57,474 bases of DNA from Thermoleophilia bacterium (GTDB taxonomy: Bacteria; Actinomycetota; Thermoleophilia; UBA2241). This document shows positions 41,656 to 49,586 of this stretch, in pieces (the stretch's first letter is position 1; each line of letters begins with the position of its first letter). The stretch lies in contig JAFGAW010000279.1 in the NCBI GenBank assembly GCA_016933475.1, positions 1 through 57,474 on the forward strand, given 5' to 3'. The position numbers were made by a program, and so were the translations under genes. Below the pieces are notes generated by a model that was not told the origin of the DNA, ran no database searches, and saw only the letters and a list, made by a program, of their open reading frames with translations.

Positions 41656-42741
41656 ATGAGGATCGTCTGCGACTGCGAGAAGGTCCGCCGCAACGCGGCG
41701 GCCGTCGTCGCGCTCTGCGCGCCCTACGGCATCGCCGTAGTCGGGGTCACCAAGTGCGTCTGCGGCGAGCCTGAGGTGGGCCGCGCGATGCTGGCCGGCG
41801 GCTGCACGATGCTGGCGGATGCGCGCCTCGACGACATCCGCCGCCTGCGTGCCGGCGGCATCGAGGCGCCTGTCATGCTGCTCCGCCTGCCCGCCTTGAG
41901 CGAAGTCGACGAGGTCGTGGTCCTGGTCGAGTGGAGCCTCGTCTCCGAGGTCGAGACCGCACGCGCTCTGGCGGTCGCGGCCGCGCGGCAGGGCCTCCTC
42001 CACCGCGTTCTGCTCATGGTCGAGACCGGCGACCGCCGGGAGGGCGTCATGCCCGCCGACGCGGTCGCCGTCGCGCGCGAGCTCGACGGCCTCCCGGGCC
42101 TGGAGCTTGCCGGGCTCGCCACCACCCTCAACTGCCTCTGCGGCGTGCTGCCGACGCCGCGTCACCAGCAGGAATTCGTCGAGACAGTCGAGATGGTCGA
42201 GGCCGCCCTCGGCCGCCGTCTCGAGATCGTCTCCGGCGGCCACACCGGCAACCTCCACCTCATCAAGGCCGGGCAGGTGCCGGCGCGCTTCGACCAGGTC
42301 CGCGTCGGCGAAGCGATCCTGACGGGCACCGACTTCTCCACCTGGGCCGACCTCGGCGTCCCCCACCAGGACGTTTTCAAGGTCTACGCCGAGGTCATCG
42401 AGGTCAAGGAGAAACCCTCGGCCCCCGACGGCGCCGTCGGTCGCGACGCCTTCATGCGCGTGCGCGAGTGGCCGGACCGCGGTGTGCGGAGGCGGGCGAT
42501 CCTCGCCCTCGGCGAGATCGACCTCGACACCGCGAGCCTCAGACCGTCGCGCCCCGGCCTCGAGGTCGTCGGCTCCAGCTCCGACCATCTCGTCCTCGAC
42601 GTCACCGACGCGCGACCGCCGGTACGACTCGGCGAGGAGCTCGAGTTCGACACCCTGTACCCCGCGGTATCGACCGGCTGGTCGAGCACGTTGACCACCA
42701 AGGTGGTACTGCCGATGCGGGACGCGGGCGCCTCCGGCTGA
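41656..42741 (+). CDS. Alanine-racemase-fold amino acid racemase (ornithine racemase-like)
   Basis: 361 residues, ATG at 41656 with GAGGGGG upstream. The protein has the alanine racemase N-terminal barrel with the PLP Lys33 in VGVTKCVCG, followed by LADARLDDI, LLMVETGDRREG and SGGHTGNLHL, which match the ornithine racemase (Orr) family rather than biosynthetic alanine racemases. Orr-type enzymes racemise ornithine or lysine in anaerobic amino acid fermentation. Here it stands between methyltransferase clusters, divergent from the kamA run and convergent with MttB copy 5. It may interconvert D- and L- forms of the amino acid that enters the pathway. The precise substrate is unproven. Confidence 0.8.
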   Translation: MRIVCDCEKVRRNAAAVVALCAPYGIAVVGVTKCVCGEPEVGRAMLAGGCTMLADARLDDIRRLRAGGIEAPVMLLRLPALSEVDEVVVLVEWSLVSEVETARALAVAAARQGLLHRVLLMVETGDRREGVMPADAVAVARELDGLPGLELAGLATTLNCLCGVLPTPRHQQEFVETVEMVEAALGRRLEIVSGGHTGNLHLIKAGQVPARFDQVRVGEAILTGTDFSTWADLGVPHQDVFKVYAEVIEVKEKPSAPDGAVGRDAFMRVREWPDRGVRRRAILALGEIDLDTASLRPSRPGLEVVGSSSDHLVLDVTDARPPVRLGEELEFDTLYPAVSTGWSSTLTTKVVLPMRDAGASG

Positions 42742-42809
42742 CCGACGCCGCGGTGTCCGCACCGCGAGCGCAGACGTCACCGAGTCCGGCGCGCGCCGTC
42801 GGCGCCCGC

Positions 42810-44228
42810 CTACGAAGCGTGCGCCTCCCGCTCCTCCCCCGCTTTCGCGACCAGCACGGCCAGACCCGCGGCGACGTCCGCGTCGAGCTCGAACTCGCGC
42901 GGCTCGGCGAGCAGCGCCGCCGCGCGCTCCCGTGCCCTGTCGAGGAGGGTCTTCGAGCCCTCGGCCTGCCAGCGGTCGAAGACGCCGTGGTCGAAAAGGT
43001 CGGACTGCCAGATCTCGCGGAAGTGCTTCCTCGTGTAGGGCCGGGCCAGGTGGTTGCCGCCCGGCCCGACGGCGAGGATCTCCTCGACGGCGAGGGCCTC
43101 GTCGTCCACCGGCAGCTCGGCCATGAACGCCTTGGCGTAGCTCACCAGGTGGTCGCCGACGACGATCGACTCGTACGAGCTCTGCAGCCCCGACTCGAGG
43201 TAGCCGACATCGTGCAGCAGCGTCGCCCGCGACAGGGCGCCGAGCACGGCGGTGAGGGCGGCCTCGGCGGTCCACTGCTGGTCGAGCGTCTTCGAGTCAC
43301 AGCAGGCCGCGTAGGCGAAGCTCGGCAGGCCGTACCAGCGCGCGAGGTCGGTCTGCGCCTGGTGACCGGCGAAGACGCGCGCCGATGAGTACACGTCGAC
43401 CATGGTACGCATGTTCATGGCGCCGACGCCGGCGCCCCAGACGAAGGGCGCGCCGGCCTTCGCCGCCTGGCTCAGCACGAGACCGGCGAGCACCTCGGCG
43501 TTGGCGACGACGGCGACGGCGCCGATCGAGGCGGGCGCCGTCGTGCCGGCATTGGTCCCCGGGGCCCAGATGAGGGGTACGCCCAACTCGGCGCAAGCGA
43601 TGACTTTGCTCGCGCCGTCCTCGTCGAGCATGAGCGGCGGTGAGGGCATAGCGTAGATGCCGAAGCTGTCGGCGGCGCCGGCCAGCACGCACATCTCGCG
43701 GATCCTCGCCACCACATGGCCGTCGCGCGGCGCGACCAGGAGCGGCTTGCGCGTGCCACGGAGCATGGCCTCGACCTGGGCGACGTCGTCGACCGCCTGT
43801 GGCACGTCCTCGGGCAGGCCCATGGACATGACGAAGTCGAGGTTTTCGAGCTTCTCGCAGAGGACGGCCTGACCCTCGACGTCGGCCTTGCGCACGCGGC
43901 GGCGCTCGCCGGTCTCGAGGTCTCTCAGGTAGAGGACGTCGGAGCCGGTGCCGAAGTAGCTGTGGGCCACGTCGAGGACGAGCGGCTCGGTCGCGCCGGC
44001 GCGCGGCTTCAGCGACCAGGTGCGCGGCGCGATCTCGAGCGCGGTCTCGACCACGGGCGCGGGCAGGCGGACGCGCGTGCCCTCGACCCGCGCGCCGGCG
44101 GCGGCAAAGAACTCGCGTGCCGGCGCGTACTTGACCTCGACCCCGGACTCGGCCAGCACGCGCAACGTGGCCTCGTGCACCCGGTGGCACGCGTCGTCGT
44201 CCCACACCCTCAGCATCGCGCTGTTCAC
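42810..44228 (-). CDS. MttB-family methyltransferase, non-pyrrolysine (copy 5)
   Basis: 472 residues from ATG at 44228. The N-terminus LRVWDDDACHRVHEATLRVL and the segment DVGYLESGLQSSYESIVVGD make it a close relative of copy 3. Cys occupies the pyrrolysine-equivalent position (SFAYAACCDSKTLDQQ), with a second Cys beside it. C-terminal block: PYTRKHFREIWQSDLFDHG. It is divergent from the pyrrolysine-type mttB, with a 288-base intergenic region. It ends in TAG, which matters because TAG appears to be decoded in the next gene. Expected to be a corrinoid methyltransferase for a quaternary amine. Confidence 0.87.
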   Translation of the reverse strand: MNSAMLRVWDDDACHRVHEATLRVLAESGVEVKYAPAREFFAAAGARVEGTRVRLPAPVVETALEIAPRTWSLKPRAGATEPLVLDVAHSYFGTGSDVLYLRDLETGERRRVRKADVEGQAVLCEKLENLDFVMSMGLPEDVPQAVDDVAQVEAMLRGTRKPLLVAPRDGHVVARIREMCVLAGAADSFGIYAMPSPPLMLDEDGASKVIACAELGVPLIWAPGTNAGTTAPASIGAVAVVANAEVLAGLVLSQAAKAGAPFVWGAGVGAMNMRTMVDVYSSARVFAGHQAQTDLARWYGLPSFAYAACCDSKTLDQQWTAEAALTAVLGALSRATLLHDVGYLESGLQSSYESIVVGDHLVSYAKAFMAELPVDDEALAVEEILAVGPGGNHLARPYTRKHFREIWQSDLFDHGVFDRWQAEGSKTLLDRARERAAALLAEPREFELDADVAAGLAVLVAKAGEEREAHAS

Positions 44229-44263
44229 ACCCGACCTCCTCTGCGGCTCCTCCGGCGGCGGCT

Positions 44264-44269
44264 ACTCTA
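44264..44269 (-). promoter_or_regulatory. -10-like TAGAGT upstream of MttB copy 5
   Basis: Inside the same 15-mer found upstream of MttB copy 4, about 35 bases before the ATG at 44228. No good -35. Confidence 0.45.
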
Positions 44270-44516
44270 GCATCGTCCCGGGGCGCGCGTGGGCCCGCCG
44301 GCGCCGACGTCGCGCGGGCAGCGGCCAGGCGGCGGCGTCGTGAACGTCACGGCCGAGCCGCGGCGAGGCCTGCGGCGACGGGCGTGCGAAGTTCGCGCGG
44401 CGCCGCGACGAGCGTCGCCGATGCTTGGGCGAACCTCGGTCGCCGTGAGCCCCGCCCTTTACCCCACCCGGCGGCGGAGGTACTGTGAGGTCGAAGGGGC
44501 TCCCGGAGGTGATCAC

Positions 44517-45986
44517 GTGAAACGCAACCTACACGCCGGACATGCGCGCAGCGGCGGCCTCAGCCTCAACGTCTTCACCGAGGCCGAGATGGACGACATC
44601 CACTTCGCGACCCTGGAGGTGCTCGAGCGCACCGGGGTCTGGGTCGAGGACGACGACGCGCTCGACGTCTTCGCCGACGGCGGCTGCCGTGTCGACCGCG
44701 AGACGCGCCGGGTCAACATCCCGCCGCACGTCGTCGAGGAGGCGATCCGCTCCACTCCGGCCAGCCTCGTGCGCGGGGCGCGCGACCCGAAGGACCGGCT
44801 CCTCCTCGAGCCGGGTCGCGTCTCGTTCTGCAACTTTGACGAGGGCATCATGGTCAACGACCTGCGGACCGGCGAGCATCGTGAGCCGGTCCTCCAGGAC
44901 GTCGCCGAGATCGCCCGCTTGGTCGACGCCCTCGACCACATCGACATGTACGAACCGGCGGGCAGCCCGACGGACCGACCGCAGGAGACCGCCGTGCTGC
45001 ACGGCACAGAGGCGGCGCTGCACAACACGACCAAGCCGGTGGGGACCGAGTCGACCTCCGCCTGGGAGGTGCGCAAGGTCCTCGAGATGGGGGCCGCGGT
45101 CGTCGGCGGCGTGGACGAGCTCCGCGAAAACCCGATCGTCGGTTTCGGCGTGTGCCCCGTCAGTCCGCTGAAGCTGCCGCGCGACGCCACCGAGGTCGTC
45201 ATCGAGTGCGCGCGGAACGGGATCCCCTGCGGCTGCCTGTCGATGGCGATGTCCGGCGGATCGTCGCCGGTCACGCTCATCGGCACCTTCGTGCAGCACA
45301 ACGCCGAGGTGCTCGCCGGCATCACGCTGGCCCAGCTCACGACCCGCGGCACCCCCATGGACTACGGCTCGTCGACGACCGCCATGGACCTGCGCCTGGC
45401 GGCGGCCAGCGTCGGCTCGCCGGAGCTGGCCCTGTTCAGCGCCGCGACGGCCCAGATGGCCAAGCGCTACCTCATACCGAGCTTCGTTGCGGGGTTGTAG
45501 GCGGATTCGAAGCTCGGTGACGCCCAGACCGGTCACGAGAAGACGCTCACCGGCCTGTTGGCTGCGTTGGCAGGGGCCAACCAGATCTACGGGGCCGGGA
45601 TGATCGAGTCGGGAGTCACCTTCGACTGCGCGCAGCTCGTCGTCGACGACGAGATCGCGGCGATGATCAAGCACACCGTGATGGGGATGCCGGTGGACGA
45701 CGAGCAGATGGCGGTGGAGGACATCGCCGCGGTCGGTCCGTTCGGTGACTTCCTCAGCCTCGAGGCGACCCTGCGCCACATGCGCGCGCTCAGCCAGCCG
45801 AGGTATCTCGACCGGCGCGTACGCGAAGACTGGAAGGAGCGCGGCGGGTCCGACCTCTACGAGCGGGCGCGGGCGGCGGCGCTGGAGATGATCGAGAGCC
45901 ACGCGCCCGAGCCGCTCGACCCCGACGCCGCGCGGCAGATCCGCGCCATCGTCGAGAGCGCGGATCGCGAGCGCGGCGTCGGCTGA
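44517..45986 (+). CDS. mttB: Trimethylamine methyltransferase MttB with in-frame amber codon (probable pyrrolysine protein)
   Basis: 489 codons from GTG at 44517 (GGAGGTGATCAC just upstream) to TGA at 45984, interrupted only by TAG at 45498-45500, codon 328. Before the TAG the protein matches the MttB family through AKRYLIPSFVAGL; after it the same frame continues with ADSKLGDAQTGHEKTLTGL and on to ERARAAALEMIESHAPEPLDPD. There is no frameshift, and the length is usual for the family. Aligned with the six paralogs here, the TAG falls on one residue column (Thr, Leu, Val, Ala, Cys or Ser), the column where methanogen MttB has pyrrolysine (position 334 in Methanosarcina). The expected reaction is transfer of a methyl group from trimethylamine to a corrinoid protein. 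A -10-like TACTGT lies at 44481-44486. Pyrrolysine genes and MttC are not in the window. Confidence 0.88.
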
Positions 45987-46088
45987 GCGCGGCCGCCGCC
46001 TGCCGGGGCCGGTCACTCGACGGGCGAGCGGACCGGCGCGACGGCGCAGTGTGCGTGGGTCTCGAGAGGCCGGCGGACCGTCCGTCGC

Positions 46089-46130
46089 ACGAGAGGGGCC
46101 GGGGTGCTCGCGCACCCCGGCCCCTCTCGT
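46089..46130. terminator. Perfect 19-bp inverted repeat, bidirectional terminator
   Basis: Left arm 46089-46107, loop TCGC, right arm 46112-46130. It separates the pyrrolysine mttB (+, ends 45986) from the ABC ATPase gene (-, ends 46196). Confidence 0.72.
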
Positions 46131-46195
46131 CTCACCCCGGCCCCGAGGGCCCGAGAGCGGTCAAACGGATCGCGCAGCCTCGCGTGCGGGTGCGG

Positions 46196-47176
46196 TCACG
46201 AGTCGTCGGGCTCGCCCGGTCGGTCGGACGCGTCAAGCGGCATCTCGCCCCCCGGCCCCGGGCCGGTCGGCGTCTTCGGCAGATCGGTGCCGGGCTGGGC
46301 GATCGGGCTCGCGTCGTCGCCGGCCGCCTCGTATTCGTCCGTCATCTCAGTGATCCCGAGCTCGGCTGCGTGGCGCGGGTCGACCTCGGGCAGGATGTGG
46401 CGCAGGAACTGGCGCGTGCGCGGGTCCTTGGGGTTGAAGAAGACCTCGTCCGGCGGACCCTGCTCGATGAAGTAGCCCTCGTCCATGTAGACGACGCGGT
46501 CGGCCACATCGCGCGCGAAGCCCATCTCGTGGCTCACGACGATCATCGTCATACCGCCGTCGGCGAGCTCCTTCATCACCTTGAGGACCTCGCCGATGAG
46601 CTCCGGGTCGAGGGCGCTGGTGGGCTCGTCGAAGAGCATCAGCAGAGGGTCCATCGCCAGCGCGCGGGCGATGGCCACGCGCTGCTTCTGCCCGCCCGAG
46701 AGCTGGCTGGGGAAGTAGTCGACGCGCTCGGCCAGCCCGACCTTGGTGAGCAGCTCGTGCGCCTTCTTGACGGCGTCCTCCTTCTTCTCGCCCTTGACCA
46801 GGACCGGCGCCTCGATCACGTTCTCGGTCGCGTCCTTGTGCGGGAAGAGGTTGAACTCCTGGAAGACCATCCCGCACTTCATGCGGATCTCGTGGACGGC
46901 CTGCTTGAAGCCCTTGCCGTGGCCGCCGCACATCGCATGCACGCCGCCGATGCTGATGTCGCCGGTGGTCGGGTCCTCGAGGAAGTTGAGACAGCGCAGG
47001 AAGGTGCTCTTGCCTGAGCCGGACGGCCCGATGAGCACGATCACCTCGCCCTTGCGCACCTCGAGGTCGACGCCCTTGAGCACGTGCAGCTTGCCGAAGT
47101 ACTTCTGCAGGCCCTCGATCTTGACGATGACCTCGCGCTCGGCGAGCGGCACGCTTGCTGGAGACGGTGTGGCCAT
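46196..47176 (-). CDS. Polar amino acid ABC transporter ATPase (GlnQ-like)
   Basis: 326 residues, ATG at 47176 with GGGAG upstream. Walker [13 protein letters not shown]-loop FQEFNLFPH, signature QLSGGQKQR, Walker [16 protein letters not shown] and switch His in [11 protein letters not shown] are all present, and the sequence is typical of the GlnQ/HisP group. About 60 residues of acidic, Pro-rich C-terminal tail extend beyond the usual length. It is the last gene of a binding protein-permease-ATPase operon, following the permease after four bases. It drives uptake of an amino acid or amine. Confidence 0.9.
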   Translation of the reverse strand: MATPSPASVPLAEREVIVKIEGLQKYFGKLHVLKGVDLEVRKGEVIVLIGPSGSGKSTFLRCLNFLEDPTTGDISIGGVHAMCGGHGKGFKQAVHEIRMKCGMVFQEFNLFPHKDATENVIEAPVLVKGEKKEDAVKKAHELLTKVGLAERVDYFPSQLSGGQKQRVAIARALAMDPLLMLFDEPTSALDPELIGEVLKVMKELADGGMTMIVVSHEMGFARDVADRVVYMDEGYFIEQGPPDEVFFNPKDPRTRQFLRHILPEVDPRHAAELGITEMTDEYEAAGDDASPIAQPGTDLPKTPTGPGPGGEMPLDASDRPGEPDDS

Positions 47177-47180
47177 GCTG

Positions 47181-48386
47181 CTACTCCCTTGCCTTGTCGC
47201 GCTCCATACGGCGCTCGAGCTTCGCCTGCCAGAAACTGAAGAAGATGGTCAGGGCCCAGTAGAACGCCGCCGCGACGACCAGGGTCGAGAGGAAGTTGAA
47301 GGTCGCCGCTCCGGCGAGCTGGGCCCGTCGCAGCAGCTCCTCGACGGTGATCACCGACACCAGCGAGGTGTCCTTGATGAGGGCGATGAAGTCGTTGCCC
47401 ACTGCCGGGATCACGATCTTGAACGCCTGCGGCAGGATGATGCGGCGCTGGGTCTGCCAGCCGCTCAGGCCGAGCGCCCATGCCGCCTCGGTCTGGCCTT
47501 TCGGCACCGCCTGGATGCCGGCGCGGAAGACCTCGGTGAGGTAGGCCCCGTAGTTGAGCGACAGCGCCGCGACGCCGGCCCAGAACGCCGGCGGGTTGTA
47601 CTCGGGTGAGAAGCCGAAGCGCTGGATGACCTCGGGCGTGACCTGGTAGATGAAGATGATCTGCAGCAGGAGCGGGGTGCCACGGAAGAGTGAGGTATAG
47701 AAGGTCGCGATCAGATAGGGGATGCGGCCGAGCGCCATCCGCCACATATAGGCCCAGCTCCCGTAGCGCTCCCAGGCCTGTTTGAAGGTCATCTTCTTCG
47801 AGAGGCGACCGAGGGCGCCGAGGAGGGCGAGGATGCTGGCCAGCACGATCGAGATCACCGTCAGCGCGACCGTGTTGATGGCCCCCTCGGCGATGAAGCG
47901 GAACCACGTGCGCATGACGTTGAAGCTGAAGAGCTGGCCCGCTCCGGCGCGACCCTCCGAGGCGAAGCTCCACTCGTACTCCACGGTCTCGCCGGTCAGC
48001 GTGACCAGTTCCACCCTGAACTCGTAGTCGCCCTTCTCGTACCGCGTGTCCCACTTGAACTGGATGCCGGAGGTGGCCCGGGAGATCGCCGGCACCTCGC
48101 TCGGCGGGCGGATGAGCTCCTGCTCCTGACCGTTGATGAAGAGCCGGCACTGATCGAAGGCCAGCTCGGCCCCGTTGGGCTCGTAGTTGACGATGACCTG
48201 GGTGCCCGTCCAGGTGCTGACGCCCTTGGGGTCGTCGGGGTTCGGGATGACCCCCGTGACGACAGGCGTGCCCGGTGCCGGGCTGGCGGTCGTCTCCTGG
48301 CCCAGCGCCACCGGCGTGAGCGCGGTCACCGCCAAGGCGAGCGCCGCGGCGAAGAGAGCGACGCTCCGGTACAACCGTCTCTGCAT
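47181..48386 (-). CDS. Polar amino acid ABC permease with N-terminal signal peptide and extracytoplasmic domain
   Basis: 401 residues, ATG at 48386. The C-terminal 230 residues form a HisM/GlnP-type permease: [18 protein letters not shown], the family segment [16 protein letters not shown], and the EAA loop [20 protein letters not shown]. Unusually, the N-terminus has a signal peptide (about 1-29) and a domain of about 120 residues, beta-rich and containing [16 protein letters not shown], before the first permease helix. This would place an extra domain outside the membrane, possibly docking the binding protein. It ends in TAG, and a strong hairpin at 48412-48443 separates it from the binding protein gene. 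Confidence 0.82.
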   Translation of the reverse strand: MQRRLYRSVALFAAALALAVTALTPVALGQETTASPAPGTPVVTGVIPNPDDPKGVSTWTGTQVIVNYEPNGAELAFDQCRLFINGQEQELIRPPSEVPAISRATSGIQFKWDTRYEKGDYEFRVELVTLTGETVEYEWSFASEGRAGAGQLFSFNVMRTWFRFIAEGAINTVALTVISIVLASILALLGALGRLSKKMTFKQAWERYGSWAYMWRMALGRIPYLIATFYTSLFRGTPLLLQIIFIYQVTPEVIQRFGFSPEYNPPAFWAGVAALSLNYGAYLTEVFRAGIQAVPKGQTEAAWALGLSGWQTQRRIILPQAFKIVIPAVGNDFIALIKDTSLVSVITVEELLRRAQLAGAATFNFLSTLVVAAAFYWALTIFFSFWQAKLERRMERDKARE

Positions 48387-48411
48387 GAGAGTGACCTCTC
48401 CTAGTGGCTTA

Positions 48412-48443
48412 GCGGCGGGGGGCCACTCCGGACCCCCCGCCGC
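48412..48443 (-). terminator. 11-bp GC hairpin between binding protein and permease genes
   Basis: Arms 48412-48422 and 48433-48443. On the minus strand it follows the binding-protein gene, so it could reduce permease and ATPase expression relative to the binding protein, as often seen in ABC operons. A TAGAGT element at 48467-48472 lies just upstream. Confidence 0.6.
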
Positions 48444-48492
48444 CAGCGCTTCTGTCCGCGTCGATGACTCTAGCGCGCGACCGGAACGTCAG

Positions 48493-49374
48493 CTACTCAC
48501 GGACCGTCAGGTCGAGGCCGTTGTACCACTTCTTGGACATCTCCGTGAGCGAGCCGTCCTCGTGCATCGTGGCGATGGCGTAGTCGAGCAGCGCGACCCA
48601 GTCGGTCTCGCCCTCGGCGACGGCGAACGCGAGGTCCTCGTAGTACAGCGGCGAGCCCGAGAACTCGAACGCCTGGCCCTCGAGGATAGCCTGCTGGCCC
48701 GTGGGGCCGGCGGTCATCACGAAGTCGAGGTTGCCGTTGCGCAGGTCCGGGAAGGTGTCGGCGTCGGTCGTGTAGGTCTTGACCTCAGCCTCGCTCTCGC
48801 TCTTGAGGAAGTCGTAGTAGGTCGTCGCCGCGCCGACGCCGACCGTCTTGCCGGCGAGGTCTTCGACGCCGGTGATCTGCGGGCCGCCTTCCTTGACGAA
48901 CACCTGGCCGGACGTGAAGTAGTACGGCTGGGTGAAGTCGATGGTCTTATCGCGCTCCTCGGTGATCGTCATCGAGCCGATCGAGACGTCGAAGCGGCCC
49001 TGGTTGAGGCCGGCCGGGATGGTCTCCCACGCCGGGTTCTCGAACTGGACCTCAAGGCCGAGGATCTCGCCCATCCTGAGGGCGACGTCGACGTCGAAGC
49101 CGACGAGCTCGCCGGTCGCCTCGTCGATCGAGCTCTGCGGCGCGTAGTTGGCGTCGTTGGCGACGATCACGGTGCCGCGCTCGACGATCTTCTGCGCCAA
49201 GCCGGTGGGCTCGCGCCCGAGGATCTCGGCGGCACGCTCGGCCGCGCTCCCCGTCAGCGCCGTCTCCTCGGCGGCCGGCTCTTCGGCCTCGTCGCCGCAG
49301 GCGGCCAGGGCGAACATCGCCACGGCCGCGAGGAGGACGACCGTCCCCAAGATGAACCACTTCCCCTTGCTCAT
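48493..49374 (-). CDS. Amino acid-binding lipoprotein (SBP_bac_3 family)
   Basis: 293 residues from ATG at 49374. A lipoprotein signal peptide ends in FALAAC. The mature protein is a family 3 solute-binding protein: GFDVDVALRMGEILGLEVQF, SIGSMTITEERDKTIDFTQP and GVGAATTYYDFL, the usual blocks for ligands such as glutamine, arginine or other polar amino acids. It is preceded by a good promoter (see 49507-49534) and heads the operon with the permease and ATPase. It ends in TAG. The ligand is unknown; a quaternary or basic amino acid would fit the neighbourhood. Confidence 0.9.
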   Translation of the reverse strand: MSKGKWFILGTVVLLAAVAMFALAACGDEAEEPAAEETALTGSAAERAAEILGREPTGLAQKIVERGTVIVANDANYAPQSSIDEATGELVGFDVDVALRMGEILGLEVQFENPAWETIPAGLNQGRFDVSIGSMTITEERDKTIDFTQPYYFTSGQVFVKEGGPQITGVEDLAGKTVGVGAATTYYDFLKSESEAEVKTYTTDADTFPDLRNGNLDFVMTAGPTGQQAILEGQAFEFSGSPLYYEDLAFAVAEGETDWVALLDYAIATMHEDGSLTEMSKKWYNGLDLTVRE

Positions 49375-49506
49375 GCTCCGTCCTTTCGATGATCTTCATC
49401 CCGTCCGCGCGCGACGCGACCTGGGACGGCCGCCGCCGCGCGTGCGACCCCCGCCGCAGACCGGGACTTACCGTGCCGCCTCTCCCCCGAGCGGCATGTG
49501 TCTCGA

Positions 49507-49534
49507 TTTATACAGCAAGGAGGCGAGAACACAA
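49507..49534 (-). promoter_or_regulatory. Promoter of the polar amino acid ABC operon
   Basis: On the minus strand TTGTGT (49534-49529), 16-base spacer, TATAAA (49512-49507). The start site would give a leader of about 125 bases before the ATG at 49374. Confidence 0.6.
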
Positions 49535-49586
49535 CCGCAGCAGGCTCGCCGGCCCTGCGACGGCCGAGCCCGAGGCGGTTCATACC

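Noticed and set aside
45498..45500. The amber codon as an ordinary stop, leaving two gene fragments or a pseudogene
   Set aside because: Reading frame, family similarity and length all continue unbroken after it, and it falls on the pyrrolysine column. Decay would usually add frameshifts or further stops.
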